Assembly (NCBI GenBank): GCA_938091935.1 | Contig: CALKNV010000010.1 | Span: 1 to 64,000, forward strand | Direction of reading: 5' to 3' | Origin: an uncultured Pseudomonadales bacterium | GTDB taxonomy: Bacteria; Pseudomonadota; Gammaproteobacteria; Pseudomonadales; Pseudohongiellaceae | DNA: 64,000 nucleotides | Shown here: in pieces, positions 44,642-53,178 of the stretch | Layout of the letters: every line of letters starts with the position of its first letter | Numbering within the stretch: position 1 is the stretch's first letter | Translations under genes and position numbers: made by a program | Notes under the pieces: generated by a model | Database searches by the model: none | Told to the model about the DNA's origin: nothing | The model's input: the letters and a program-made list of their open reading frames with translations, nothing else

Positions 44642-46201
44642 ATGTTTTCAACTACACAGATGGTGCGCCGGGCTGCGCAGAACCAACCCAATGTACTCGC
44701 CACCGTCGATGGTGATCGCAAGCAGACCTGGCCAGAGTATGTGCATAAAATTGCCTGCTTTGCCGGTGGGCTGCAGCAGCTCGGCTTTGGCGACGACGAT
44801 TGCGCCGCAATACTTGCCCTCAACAGTGACCGCTATTTCGAATTTATGTACGCGGTGCCCTGGGCAGGTGGAATCTTCCAGCCCATAAACACACGCCTGG
44901 CCGGTCCAGAGGTCGAGTACTGGCTAAACGATTCTGAGGCCAGCATCTTGTTTGTCGATACCACCTTCGCACCACTGGTGGCACAGATCAGGGACCGACT
45001 GGCACACGTAAAGCACTTTGTTTTTGTCGACGAAGGCGAGACCCCTGAAGGCTATATCCCTTATGCCGAGCTGGTCGACGCTGAACCTGTCGCCGACTCC
45101 GGCCGCTGCAACGAAGATGTCGCAGGGCTGTTCTACACCGGTGGCACCACAGGACGCTCCAAAGGTGTCATGCTGACCCACACTAACCTGGTGGTCAATT
45201 CGCTGCAGGCGATTGCCGTGATGGGAGTACAGCAGAAAGACAGAATATTACATGTGGCACCTATGTTTCACATTGCAGATGCCTTTGTATGCATGATGGC
45301 ATCAGCGCTATGCTGCTCCAATTACTTTCAGCCAGCTTTCGATCCCATCGCCACACTAAAAGGCGTTCAGGACAACAAAATTCAGCGTATGCTGCTGGTG
45401 CCGACCATGATCAACATGGTGGTTCATCAACCTACGATTGGCAACTACAATCTGGATGCACTGGAAAGCGTCTGGTATGGCGCCTCACCTATGCCTGAAG
45501 CAGTAATCCAGCAGGCACTTAAGGTTATGCCCAAGGTGCAGTTTTACCAGGCCTATGGTCAAACTGAAGCAGCGCCGGTAATTACCGCCCTGCTGCCGGA
45601 ACGCCATACTTTCGAAGGCCCTCTAGCAGGCAAGATGAAGTCAGCGGGTCAGGCCCTGCCAGGCATCGACGTCTGCATCATGGACGGAAACAATCAGCGC
45701 GTTGACTATGGGGTAATCGGCGAAGTCTGTATGCGCGGCCCTAACATCATGAAGGGCTATCGCAATATGGAAGAACAAACTGCCAACACCATTGTTGACG
45801 GCTGGCTGCATACCGGCGACGGCGGATACATGGATGAAGAGGGTTTCGTCTTCATCGTTGACCGGGTCAAGGACATGATCATCTCTGGCGGAGAAAACGT
45901 TTACTCAGCAGAAGTGGAGAACGCTCTTTACCAGCACGATGCTGTTAGCCAATGTGCGGTGATTGGCATCCCTCATGAAAAATGGGGTGAAGCAGTCCAC
46001 GCCATCGTGGTGTTGAAAGAGGGCGCCACAAGTGACGAGGCGGCGCTAATTGAACACTGCAAGTCACTGATCGCTGGTTTTAAGTGTCCACGCTCTGTGT
46101 CGTTTCAAAGCGAACCATTGCCGCTGTCTGGAGCCGGCAAAATTCTGAAAACCGAACTGAGAAAACCCTATTGGAAGAAAGGCGAACGTAATGTCAATTA
46201 A
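44642..46201 (+). CDS. Acyl-CoA synthetase, AMP-binding family
   Basis: A 519-residue ANL-family ligase that adenylates a carboxylic acid and loads it on CoA. Core motifs: P-loop YTGGTTGRSKGVMLTH (about 166-181), AYGQTEAAP, the TGD of GWLHTGDGGYMDEEG, hinge DRVKDMIISGGENVYS, and the catalytic Lys in SGAGKILKTELRK near the end. The binding pocket is not resolvable by eye; medium- to long-chain acids are likely. A 238-base leader with an inverted repeat CTAAAGTA/TACTTTAG (44416-44461) precedes it. Its end overlaps the amidase start by 11 bases. Confidence 0.92.
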   Translation: MFSTTQMVRRAAQNQPNVLATVDGDRKQTWPEYVHKIACFAGGLQQLGFGDDDCAAILALNSDRYFEFMYAVPWAGGIFQPINTRLAGPEVEYWLNDSEASILFVDTTFAPLVAQIRDRLAHVKHFVFVDEGETPEGYIPYAELVDAEPVADSGRCNEDVAGLFYTGGTTGRSKGVMLTHTNLVVNSLQAIAVMGVQQKDRILHVAPMFHIADAFVCMMASALCCSNYFQPAFDPIATLKGVQDNKIQRMLLVPTMINMVVHQPTIGNYNLDALESVWYGASPMPEAVIQQALKVMPKVQFYQAYGQTEAAPVITALLPERHTFEGPLAGKMKSAGQALPGIDVCIMDGNNQRVDYGVIGEVCMRGPNIMKGYRNMEEQTANTIVDGWLHTGDGGYMDEEGFVFIVDRVKDMIISGGENVYSAEVENALYQHDAVSQCAVIGIPHEKWGEAVHAIVVLKEGATSDEAALIEHCKSLIAGFKCPRSVSFQSEPLPLSGAGKILKTELRKPYWKKGERNVN

Positions 46202-47807
46202 GGCTTGCTGTAATGCGGCATGGCGGCAGATTTCCCTGCTCTCCATTTTCTGTTTTGCTTCTGCGCTTACCTTTGCCGCTGAGGTAGAACTCACCGCTGC
46301 GACAATCGAGGAAGTGAATGCCGCCATCGATGCGGGCGAGCTGAATTCAGCGGAGCTGGTAGAGATGTTTCTTGATCGCATCGACGCCTACGACAAGCAG
46401 GGTCCCGCGATCAATGCAGTGCTGACCTTAAACCCGGAAGCGCTTGAGCAAGCGCGCGCACTCGATGAAGAAAGAGTGCGCAGTGGGCGTCGCTCTCCTC
46501 TACACGGCATTCCTGTGTTGCTGAAAGACAATATGGACACGGCGGACTTACCTACCACCGCCGGCTCATTCCTGTTGCAAGACTCGATTCCGCCCGACGA
46601 TGCTTTCATTGTGAAGCAACTAAGGGAAGCCGGCGCCATCATTCTGGCCAAACTCAACATGAGTGAATTCGCATCCGGCGGTGCCATGAATTCTCTGGGC
46701 GGGCCGACCTATAATCCACACGATACGACCCGCTCTCCTGCTGGCTCTTCCGGCGGCACCGGTGCGGCAATCGCCGCAGGCTACGCCATGATGGGGCTGG
46801 GCACCGACACCGGGGGATCGGTACGCGGGCCTTCTTCGGCCAATGGCATCGTTGGCCTCAAGACAACCCATGGTCTGCTGAGCCGCGACGGCGTGGTACC
46901 GCTGGCTCTTTCATTCGATACCGTCGGACCCATGGCCAGGAGTGTCTATGATGTGGCTGTTTCCCTGGGCGTCATGACCGGGATTGATCCCGCCGACGAT
47001 TCCACCGCCAAAAGCGAAGGCCAGTACCATACAGATTACACACAGTTTCTGGATGCTGATGCCCTGGACGGCGCCAAGATAGGCGTGGCTCGCGTATTCA
47101 TGGATAGCGATCCGGAAGTAGACTGGATCATCGAGTCTGCCTTGCAAACTATGCGCGATGCCGGGGCCGAAGTCGTAGACATCGAGATTCCGGACTGGCT
47201 GATGGACGTGCGCGGTCGTTTCTACCGGGCGATTCGCTATCGTGAATTCCGCGCCCAGATCGAAGACTATCTCGCCACCATCGGGCCTGGGTATCCCAAG
47301 ACGCTGGATGACATCATCAAGCAATCTATGCGCCTGACTTCACGACGGGAAGACGGTGCGATTCCGAATCCGGGTCGTTGGAACCTGATGATGAGCGAGG
47401 ATGACAGCGGTGAGCTGGAGGACTATGAGTATATCGCGGTCCGCGACCATGCGCTGCCGCTGGTGCAAAGCGTCATGGCAGGCATTCTGCGCGACAATGA
47501 GTTGGATGCAATCGTCTATCCCACATCGACAATACGCCCAGGCCGGGTCGATCCAGATCCAAACCCGAATGGCGCACCCGGTGGCGGCGGCTCACCCGTG
47601 ACCCTGGCCAATATGTCTGGCTTTCCCGACATCATCGTCCCGGCTGGATTCACCGGCATGGGCCTACCCATCACTATCTCATTCATGGGGCCTGCTTTTA
47701 GTGAACCGCAGCTGCTGGGACTGGGCTATGCCTTTGAACAACTGACCAAGGCGCGACGACTGCCCGTGCACACGCCTGCGCTGGAGGGTGATGCGATCTC
47801 GTATTGA
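46191..47807 (+). CDS. Exported amidase-signature hydrolase
   Basis: A 538-residue amidase-signature enzyme. The Ser-cisSer-Lys triad is visible: Lys in PVLLKDNMDTAD, cis-Ser in RSPAGSSGGTGAAIAAG, and the nucleophile in TDTGGSVRGPSS. The N-terminus (ISLLSIFCFASALTFAA) is a signal peptide, so unlike GatA it acts in the periplasm or outside. AAAGG lies eight bases before the ATG, inside the ligase gene, so it is translationally linked to it. The substrate could be an N-acyl amide or peptide amide; that is inference. Confidence 0.9.
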   Translation: MSIKACCNAAWRQISLLSIFCFASALTFAAEVELTAATIEEVNAAIDAGELNSAELVEMFLDRIDAYDKQGPAINAVLTLNPEALEQARALDEERVRSGRRSPLHGIPVLLKDNMDTADLPTTAGSFLLQDSIPPDDAFIVKQLREAGAIILAKLNMSEFASGGAMNSLGGPTYNPHDTTRSPAGSSGGTGAAIAAGYAMMGLGTDTGGSVRGPSSANGIVGLKTTHGLLSRDGVVPLALSFDTVGPMARSVYDVAVSLGVMTGIDPADDSTAKSEGQYHTDYTQFLDADALDGAKIGVARVFMDSDPEVDWIIESALQTMRDAGAEVVDIEIPDWLMDVRGRFYRAIRYREFRAQIEDYLATIGPGYPKTLDDIIKQSMRLTSRREDGAIPNPGRWNLMMSEDDSGELEDYEYIAVRDHALPLVQSVMAGILRDNELDAIVYPTSTIRPGRVDPDPNPNGAPGGGGSPVTLANMSGFPDIIVPAGFTGMGLPITISFMGPAFSEPQLLGLGYAFEQLTKARRLPVHTPALEGDAISY

Positions 47808-48088
47808 GATCTCCAGGCAGGAGCAGCTATTGCGTCCACCTGCCGCAACGTGCAGACAGAAACTGAAACACAAATTGCTGCTTCCGGATGGCGCAGCATG
47901 AATGCCTCGCTGCATCCAGTAGGAATGGGTCAGGGGTACTTACTTGCGAAACCTTAATGCAGCCAGCCTATGGCGACTGGAATCGGAAAGTGTGAAGATA
48001 AATCAGCAGCGTGAGCCGGGTTTACACTGACAGGGGCTGGAAGGCGAAGGCCCAGCCTCATTGAACATTACCGTCAAAATGAATCTGT
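47808..48088. other. Intergenic region, no gene seen
   Basis: 281 bases after the amidase stop. No reading frame with protein-like character was found. A short stretch GGGTCAGGGGTACTT at about 47927-47942 recalls sequences seen beside RAYT genes, but this is too short to call. Confidence 0.4.
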
Positions 48089-48253
48089 CTAGTACTTGAC
48101 CGCCAACAGATGATCGACGGATTCAATCAGAGTTTGGCTAATCTTTAAAACCGGCATCCCGGTCTCAGCTGAGCCATCTGAAGAAGGCGTAATAATGAAT
48201 AAGGATAGCGACAGGACGGATATGGCGTAGAACACGAAAACTCTAGTTTTCAT
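48089..48253 (-). CDS. Small exported peptide of 54 residues
   Basis: The ATG at 48253 has a clear AAGGGG nine bases upstream. The peptide has a signal-like N-terminus (MKTRVFVFYAISVLSLSLFI) and a mature part of about 25-30 residues (GMPVLKISQTLIESVDHLL). No family is recognised. The frame is open 12 codons further upstream, but the ribosome site favours this start. Confidence 0.6.
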   Translation of the reverse strand: MKTRVFVFYAISVLSLSLFIITPSSDGSAETGMPVLKISQTLIESVDHLLAVKY

Positions 48254-48383
48254 TATTATTTTCCCCTTTTTTCTAATTATTAGGGTCATTTAGCGATCTA
48301 GCAATTATCAGTCTGCTCCTGTTGTAACAAGTTGTCACGCTTTTTATGCAGATTTCCGCTTGGCTTGTTCTGCAAGGGCCAGC

Positions 48384-48871
48384 CTAACGGGCGCCATCCC
48401 CCGTATGAATGATGTGAAATAGCAATAGGCAGAAATTGAAAATTGCGACCAGAAGCCCAAGCAGTAGTCCGAGCACCAGCGCAAATTGATGATGAGGCAT
48501 CAGATTGAGCAGGCTTGATGCCTGAATCAAGAACACCAATATGGCAAATCCAGCCATCAGTTTTTGGCTGAGCAAGGTCTCTGCATACCGCGCTATGAGC
48601 GTATAAGCCGTGAAGCCCACCAGGTGCATGGCCAGCACCACTGCATTACACAGTCGCCAGAGCGAGTCTTCAGACTCCAGGATGAGTCCGAGAGTGGCCG
48701 GTGACAGCGCATCAAAGAGGGCAATAATGCTGGGCTCTACCATCGCCTGCAAACGGATTTTTCCGCAGCCTGCCAGTCACCCTGACCGCGATGACCCAGA
48801 ACCGTCACTACGCCGCTGAAGCCAATCAGTGCAACAGCGATCTCTGAAATTGTGAATAGAACATTTTCCAT
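48384..48871 (-). pseudogene. Frameshifted small membrane protein gene
   Basis: Two frames together give one protein. From ATG at 48871 one reads MENVLFTISEIAVALIGFSG and on to GDWQAAEK, then the frame hits a stop at about 48739. The next frame continues as IRLQAMVEPSIIALF with about three to four membrane segments and ends at 48384. The switch fits the loss of one base in the A-run at 48758-48762 (5 instead of 6 on the coding strand), after which GAA AAA ATC CGT would be read. Restored length is about 162 residues. It could be a real mutation, a sequencing error in a homopolymer, or slippage. Function unknown. Confidence 0.75.
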
Positions 48872-49069
48872 AAAACGCTGAGCGATTTTAGAGCCCTGCA
48901 CTTGAGCTCAGCCAAGAAGTTGAGACACTATTCGAACGATTAACTATTCGGAAAAAATCTGTCTCCAAACTAAATGCCGCACCATACCAAAAGAATCGCA
49001 GCTAGGCCGTCAATCAGCTAGATCATGAGTCGATGCTGAAGTTGTCTAGTCCATGAAATTACTGCCAAA

Positions 49070-49540
49070 TCACTTAACAAGCGTAACAGGACAGTTGACC
49101 TGGTTTGCCACCGCCTGACTCACGCTCCCCAAAAAAGCACGCTTGATCCCAGTGCGCCCGTGGGACCCCATAATCACCAGGTCAACCGCATTCTCTTTAA
49201 CATATTTCACTATTTCTTCTGCCGGGTGTCCCCAAACAGTTACCAACTGTGGTTCCGAATTAACCTCTCCGAGCGCGCGGGAAGTATCCGGCAACTCTTT
49301 TTCCTGTACCTTCTTCTCCATCACGTCACGAATCTCATCCACTGATTTAATGCCACCTGGCACTCCCTCATAAAACTCACCTGCCCCCCAGGCACTGGCA
49401 AGTAAATTATCATCACTCTGCACGCACAGGATGGTGACATTTGCACCAAGCGCCTTGGCCAACTGCCCGGCGTAAGCGGCCGCATTAATCGCTCCCTGGG
49501 ACCCGTCAGTAGGAACGAGAATGTGATTGATTTCAGACAT
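49070..49540 (-). CDS. Universal stress protein (UspA family)
   Basis: A 156-residue cytoplasmic stress protein of the UspA fold. The N-terminal strand HILVPTDGSQGA and the ATP-binding motif GSHGRTGIKRAFLGSVSQ (G-X2-G-X9-G-S type) show a nucleotide-binding member. GGAG is five bases before the ATG. It stands alone; such proteins are often induced by starvation or stress. Confidence 0.92.
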   Translation of the reverse strand: MSEINHILVPTDGSQGAINAAAYAGQLAKALGANVTILCVQSDDNLLASAWGAGEFYEGVPGGIKSVDEIRDVMEKKVQEKELPDTSRALGEVNSEPQLVTVWGHPAEEIVKYVKENAVDLVIMGSHGRTGIKRAFLGSVSQAVANQVNCPVTLVK

Positions 49541-49671
49541 ATTGTCTCCAATCGGTAGCGCTAGTTTTAGGAATGTTTAATACGGATGGCAACAAGCGCA
49601 CAAAATTAATTGCTCAGCGAATCGATGGGCTATTTGCTGCTGGCTATACCGATTGCATCGAAAGCTGGAGC

Positions 49672-49860
49672 CTACAATGCATCGAACTTAGCTTTCATAT
49701 CTGCCATCCATTTCATACCGTCTTCTTTGGACTTGTTTGCATTGCTAGCCATGATGTCCGCGTGATCAGTCATAGGGTGCGGTTTCATTTGTTCAAACCA
49801 GTCCTCAAATGTCGCCGCTGAGAATTCTTTATCGCACATATCGCAGGAAAGCGTCTTCAT
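49672..49860 (-). CDS. Small CxxC protein, 62 residues
   Basis: The peptide begins MKTLSCDMCDKEFSAATF; the CxxC could bind zinc or be redox-active. The remaining part is acidic and helical (DWFEQMKPHPMTDHADIM). A very good AGGAG is six bases before the ATG. It looks like a conserved small protein seen near stress genes, but I cannot name the family. Confidence 0.7.
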   Translation of the reverse strand: MKTLSCDMCDKEFSAATFEDWFEQMKPHPMTDHADIMASNANKSKEDGMKWMADMKAKFDAL

Positions 49861-50048
49861 TATTTTCTCCTAAAGTTGCCGCATATCATTGCGCTGCCCT
49901 ATTTGAGAAAAAGCTCACCAAACATCACAACGGGATTTTCTTGTCTCCAACACGCCTTAAAAATCCTTCTCAACTTTCGCCCTTTGGGGCAATTCGCCTG
50001 CCGTTTGTTATAGAACTGGTAACGACTGGCGTAGCTTCTGCTTATCAC

Positions 50049-51035
50049 TTACTCATCATCATCCACGCTGGGAATGGGCCCCTCATTCTTGCCATCAACC
50101 TCCCATCGTCGCCATCCGGCCAGAATACCCATTAGCCCGTGATTGCCTTCATGGCAGGCATACTCATAGATTGGGTCTGACATGCGACGCATGGGCAGTC
50201 TCGCCGACCAGGGCTGATCCCACATATTGGGATCTTCGATGGTAACGTCGTAGTCCAGGGTATTCTCATCGGCCCAGGTGATGCGCTCTTCAATCTTTAG
50301 ATCCGGTGAGGTATTACGCCAGCCGTACTCAGGATAGAAGTGGCGACTGGTGATCACCAGGGTATCCCCCTCCCAACGCGCAATGGATCTGCCCGCCCAT
50401 TGGGTAAAAGGCGCGTCGAAAGCATCGGCGAAGGGAACGATACGCGCGTGATGCACCATCTCCGTCATAATCATGACGTGGTCCTCAGTCTGCACCAGCT
50501 GCATATTGTTGTTGTAGGAGCCGGGGAGCAGTGGCGGCCCAGTTCGGTTGTTAATAATGCAGCGATCGTTAAGGGTGCGTGCCTCTGGGCCTGCACTATC
50601 GCGGCGCACCTGCTGCATGTAAGCAGCCCGCTCTTGACCACTTGCGTTCAGTGGCGGCAACCTGCCATTGGGAGGATCATAAATCAGCGAAGTACGCCGG
50701 TCCGCAATAGTGTCATTACCGCGCTCATACCAGAACTCGTTATAGGAGATCACCCCAGGCGGGTAGCCGGCACCGCCCACAGAATCGATGATTAGATCCC
50801 GATTCTGCCGCCGATTCTCATAGGTCGCCCACTCCGCCGCTTCCTCGGCTGTCAGGGTCGTCTTGTCCGCCAGTTCTGCTGGCCGCTGCAGCGGCGTAAT
50901 GGTACGAAAGGTATAGGTGCCCTGAAGATCAGGTTGTCCGAACTCCGTGCGCGGCACCGCGCTCGTTTGCGCGTAGAGAGGAGCAGAAAGAATGCCCGTT
51001 ACGAGAGCCAGGGTGCTTAACCAGCGATTGTGCAT
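50049..51035 (-). CDS. Exported protein of unknown function
   Basis: A 328-residue exported protein with signal LSTLALVTGILSAPLYA. Mature part: RTEFGQPDLQGTYTF, DRCIINNRTGPPLLPGSYNN, EMVHHARIVPFADAF and GRSIARWEGDTLVITSRHF. This pattern is common in proteins of soil and marine bacteria annotated only as hypothetical. A conserved ACHEGNHG near residue 290 could be a metal site. GGAGG lies five bases before the ATG. No neighbour suggests a role. Confidence 0.8.
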   Translation of the reverse strand: MHNRWLSTLALVTGILSAPLYAQTSAVPRTEFGQPDLQGTYTFRTITPLQRPAELADKTTLTAEEAAEWATYENRRQNRDLIIDSVGGAGYPPGVISYNEFWYERGNDTIADRRTSLIYDPPNGRLPPLNASGQERAAYMQQVRRDSAGPEARTLNDRCIINNRTGPPLLPGSYNNNMQLVQTEDHVMIMTEMVHHARIVPFADAFDAPFTQWAGRSIARWEGDTLVITSRHFYPEYGWRNTSPDLKIEERITWADENTLDYDVTIEDPNMWDQPWSARLPMRRMSDPIYEYACHEGNHGLMGILAGWRRWEVDGKNEGPIPSVDDDE

Positions 51036-51470
51036 GTTTGCCTCCAGCGGTGTTTTTATTATCGGAAAGCAGATTTTGCAGTTTGAGGTATAAACACTAC
51101 TCCTTTACATCATGTTTTTGAAGAGTCAGGTATCGTGAATTGAATGGAATCAGCGCGTTGTTCGAACAGGCTGCTGCGCCAACCAAGAAGCGCAGCGCTT
51201 GCGGAACAAAGGCTCGGAGACCATCCGCATTTGCTTTGTGGTGAGACCAACCCATCGAATTGCCCGCTATGTGTAGTCCTCAGATTCGAGCAGGGTCTCT
51301 ACTTGATGACGTTTAGTTTTGTAGCTATAAATTACATAGAATATGGTGCAAAAATCGAGATCCTAGAGTTGGACTAATCTGACTCAGACGTACTACTTTA
51401 AGGGTGTCTGATAGTGTGGGTGGCATACGACTGTGCCAGCCCAACTTTGGGATATAAGGAACCTGAGGAA
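51036..51470. other. Intergenic region at the left border of a probable insert
   Basis: 435 bases between the exported-protein gene and the ATG at 51471. No convincing gene; the first part should hold the promoter of the minus-strand gene. The open frame of the next gene begins upstream at a GTG at 51414, but those codons are not protein-like compared with the family. Confidence 0.4.
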
Positions 51471-52787
51471 ATGAAAGTACGCGCTGACCGCAACAAGAAG
51501 GACAAAACTAAATCCGCCGTCCAGTCCCACCCGCAAAGGGAGAAGGGGAGGACTGGCACCTTCCAGTTGGAAGACAACCGCCCGGAATCCGAAGAGCAAA
51601 GGAGGCTGCAAGACCTTGCCAACGAGGGTCAGGAGGGGCAACCGCTCTCACACCAAGCAGTTTCTTCCGGGGACCCCTCACGGTCTCTGCAGTTCAAGGA
51701 AGTGGCAGCCAACGAATCGAGTGCGATCAATCCCGCGTCTGTAGCTCAATTGTACAAGGCCATCGATTTAGATGCCTCGCAAAACTGGGAGGAAGTGAAG
51801 GAGGCGTTCACATCCATTAAGCCGACATTGATTGAAGAAGGGGAACTTGGGAAGGAGCATTACGTGATGAAATACGTGGAGGGCCCTCCTGTGTCGAGCA
51901 AGCTCAATGTCTCTGAAGGAGGTAACCTGGCCATCAACGCGGACGGCGGATCTCAGCATACGGTGTTTTTCCTGGCAGCAGGGACATTAGCGCAATCAAA
52001 CAAGGATCTCGAAGACGCTAATGGCGACTTTAGACTGACGCCGACGGGCATCGCCGTTGTCGTCAATAACCACCCTCAACCAGATGCAAAGAAGCAACTA
52101 CTGCAGGTCAAGGCCACCCCAACGGAGGACAAGGGGGAAGACTGGGCGAAGGATTTGGATACGAAGTGCAACGTCTACTTCAAGAACATAACCAAGGCGC
52201 ACTCCGGATTCGAGGAAGTTTTCAGTACCACTGTCGACGAAAGCGACGATGGCCAGATCAGCGAAGAGCGACGGCAGCAGATAGATGCCACGCTGGCTGA
52301 CATGACGCTGAAAGCTGGTGATGCCTTTGAGATCAAGGCCTTTGGTACAGACAGTCCTGGATTTGGTTGGAATGAACATTACGCAGGAATCGTCGCTGTT
52401 GACAACTCGGATCAAGTGACACTCGAAAACTTCAACAGGGACAGTGAGTTTGGGGAAGCGGCGATTGAAGCAGCGACACAAAAGCTGGGGAAAACCGGAC
52501 AACAGATTGACAAGGAAATCAAGGACCTGCGGACAGAGTTAAAGTCAAAGTGGTTTTGGCAGACTTCAGAGAAGACACGCCTCAACAATGCCATCAAGGA
52601 CATGCAGGTATTGCAGCAGCAATGGAATACCATCATGAGCAAGAGCAAAAGGGAGGACGTGGATACCAAGCATTTCAAAATGTATGGACCTGCGTCGAAG
52701 GGGCAGTCTTTCCTCGATATGTGGAGAGGCCAAATGGAGAAGAAGCAAAGTAAGCTAAGTACCGCTAAGGCAAAAAGAGGCGAGTAG
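51471..52787 (+). CDS. Protein resembling contractile-injection-linked (DUF4157-type) effectors or toxins
   Basis: A 438-residue protein without signal peptide. The first 50 residues are basic and contain FQLEDNRPESEEQRRLQDLA, which recalls the FVDNRPEAxAQRKLQ leader found on many DUF4157/eCIS-linked proteins, mostly in Bacteroidota. The C-terminal half has HYAGIVAVDNSDQVTLENFNR and KMYGPASKGQSFLDMW, the His-x-AGIVA...TLENF...MYGP...SF pattern I recall from C-terminal domains of the same group. No DUF4157 metallo-motif HExxH is present. I prefer the ATG at 51471 (AAGGA upstream) over the GTG 19 codons earlier. Foreign-looking lysine/glutamate-rich composition. Function unknown. Confidence 0.6.
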   Translation: MKVRADRNKKDKTKSAVQSHPQREKGRTGTFQLEDNRPESEEQRRLQDLANEGQEGQPLSHQAVSSGDPSRSLQFKEVAANESSAINPASVAQLYKAIDLDASQNWEEVKEAFTSIKPTLIEEGELGKEHYVMKYVEGPPVSSKLNVSEGGNLAINADGGSQHTVFFLAAGTLAQSNKDLEDANGDFRLTPTGIAVVVNNHPQPDAKKQLLQVKATPTEDKGEDWAKDLDTKCNVYFKNITKAHSGFEEVFSTTVDESDDGQISEERRQQIDATLADMTLKAGDAFEIKAFGTDSPGFGWNEHYAGIVAVDNSDQVTLENFNRDSEFGEAAIEAATQKLGKTGQQIDKEIKDLRTELKSKWFWQTSEKTRLNNAIKDMQVLQQQWNTIMSKSKREDVDTKHFKMYGPASKGQSFLDMWRGQMEKKQSKLSTAKAKRGE

Positions 52788-52840
52788 GACGACTTTCATT
52801 GCTTGAGGGTTTTTCGTACCTTCAGTGAAACTGCCTTGCC

Positions 52841-53050
52841 ATGATTACAACTGCCCGCACATTTCCCGCTCTCCTGCTTTGTACCACTATCAGTTTTTTG
52901 GGTACGGCCCAGGATACGGGAAAAGTCGATATTCCTGAACTGGGGATGTCCTTTGTGATCCCTGATGGATGGTTGGGAAAGTTACAAGATATGACGTGGA
53001 CTTCATATTCTTTCGAATGTTCGGTTTTAGTGTACGTGCGGCATCCCTGA
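52841..53050 (+). pseudogene. Truncated exported protein gene
   Basis: The 69-codon frame starts with a signal (FPALLLCTTISFLGTAQ) and a conserved-looking VDIPELGMSFVIPDGWLGKLQ, then loses protein character and stops. The pattern looks like the N-terminus of a longer secreted protein cut short by deletion or frameshift. No ribosome site is clear. It shares orientation and style with the gene at 51471 and probably came with it. Confidence 0.45.
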
Positions 53051-53127
53051 AATTGAAGAGAAAATCACTTCGAGTACTGGGATAGGTCCCGCGCAAACGA
53101 GCAAGCTTAGTTTTCGCGGCCATAAAA

Positions 53128-53159
53128 AAAGCCCCGATAAATCTCTCTATCGGGGCTTT
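53128..53159. terminator. Bidirectional terminator between insert and EF-G gene
   Basis: Twelve-bp stem AAAGCCCCGATA (53128-53139) with TATCGGGGCTTT (53148-53159), loop of 8, A-run before and T-run after. It ends the EF-G gene on the minus strand. Confidence 0.92.
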
Positions 53160-53178
53160 TTGAAACAAGCGTGTCAGC

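Noticed and set aside
47927-47942. Short sequence resembling flanks of RAYT genes
   Set aside because: Only about 15 bases and recalled from memory; not enough to call an element.
51414-51470. GTG start for the injection-system-like protein
   Set aside because: The residues before the ATG at 51471 are not conserved-looking, and AAGGA fits the ATG.
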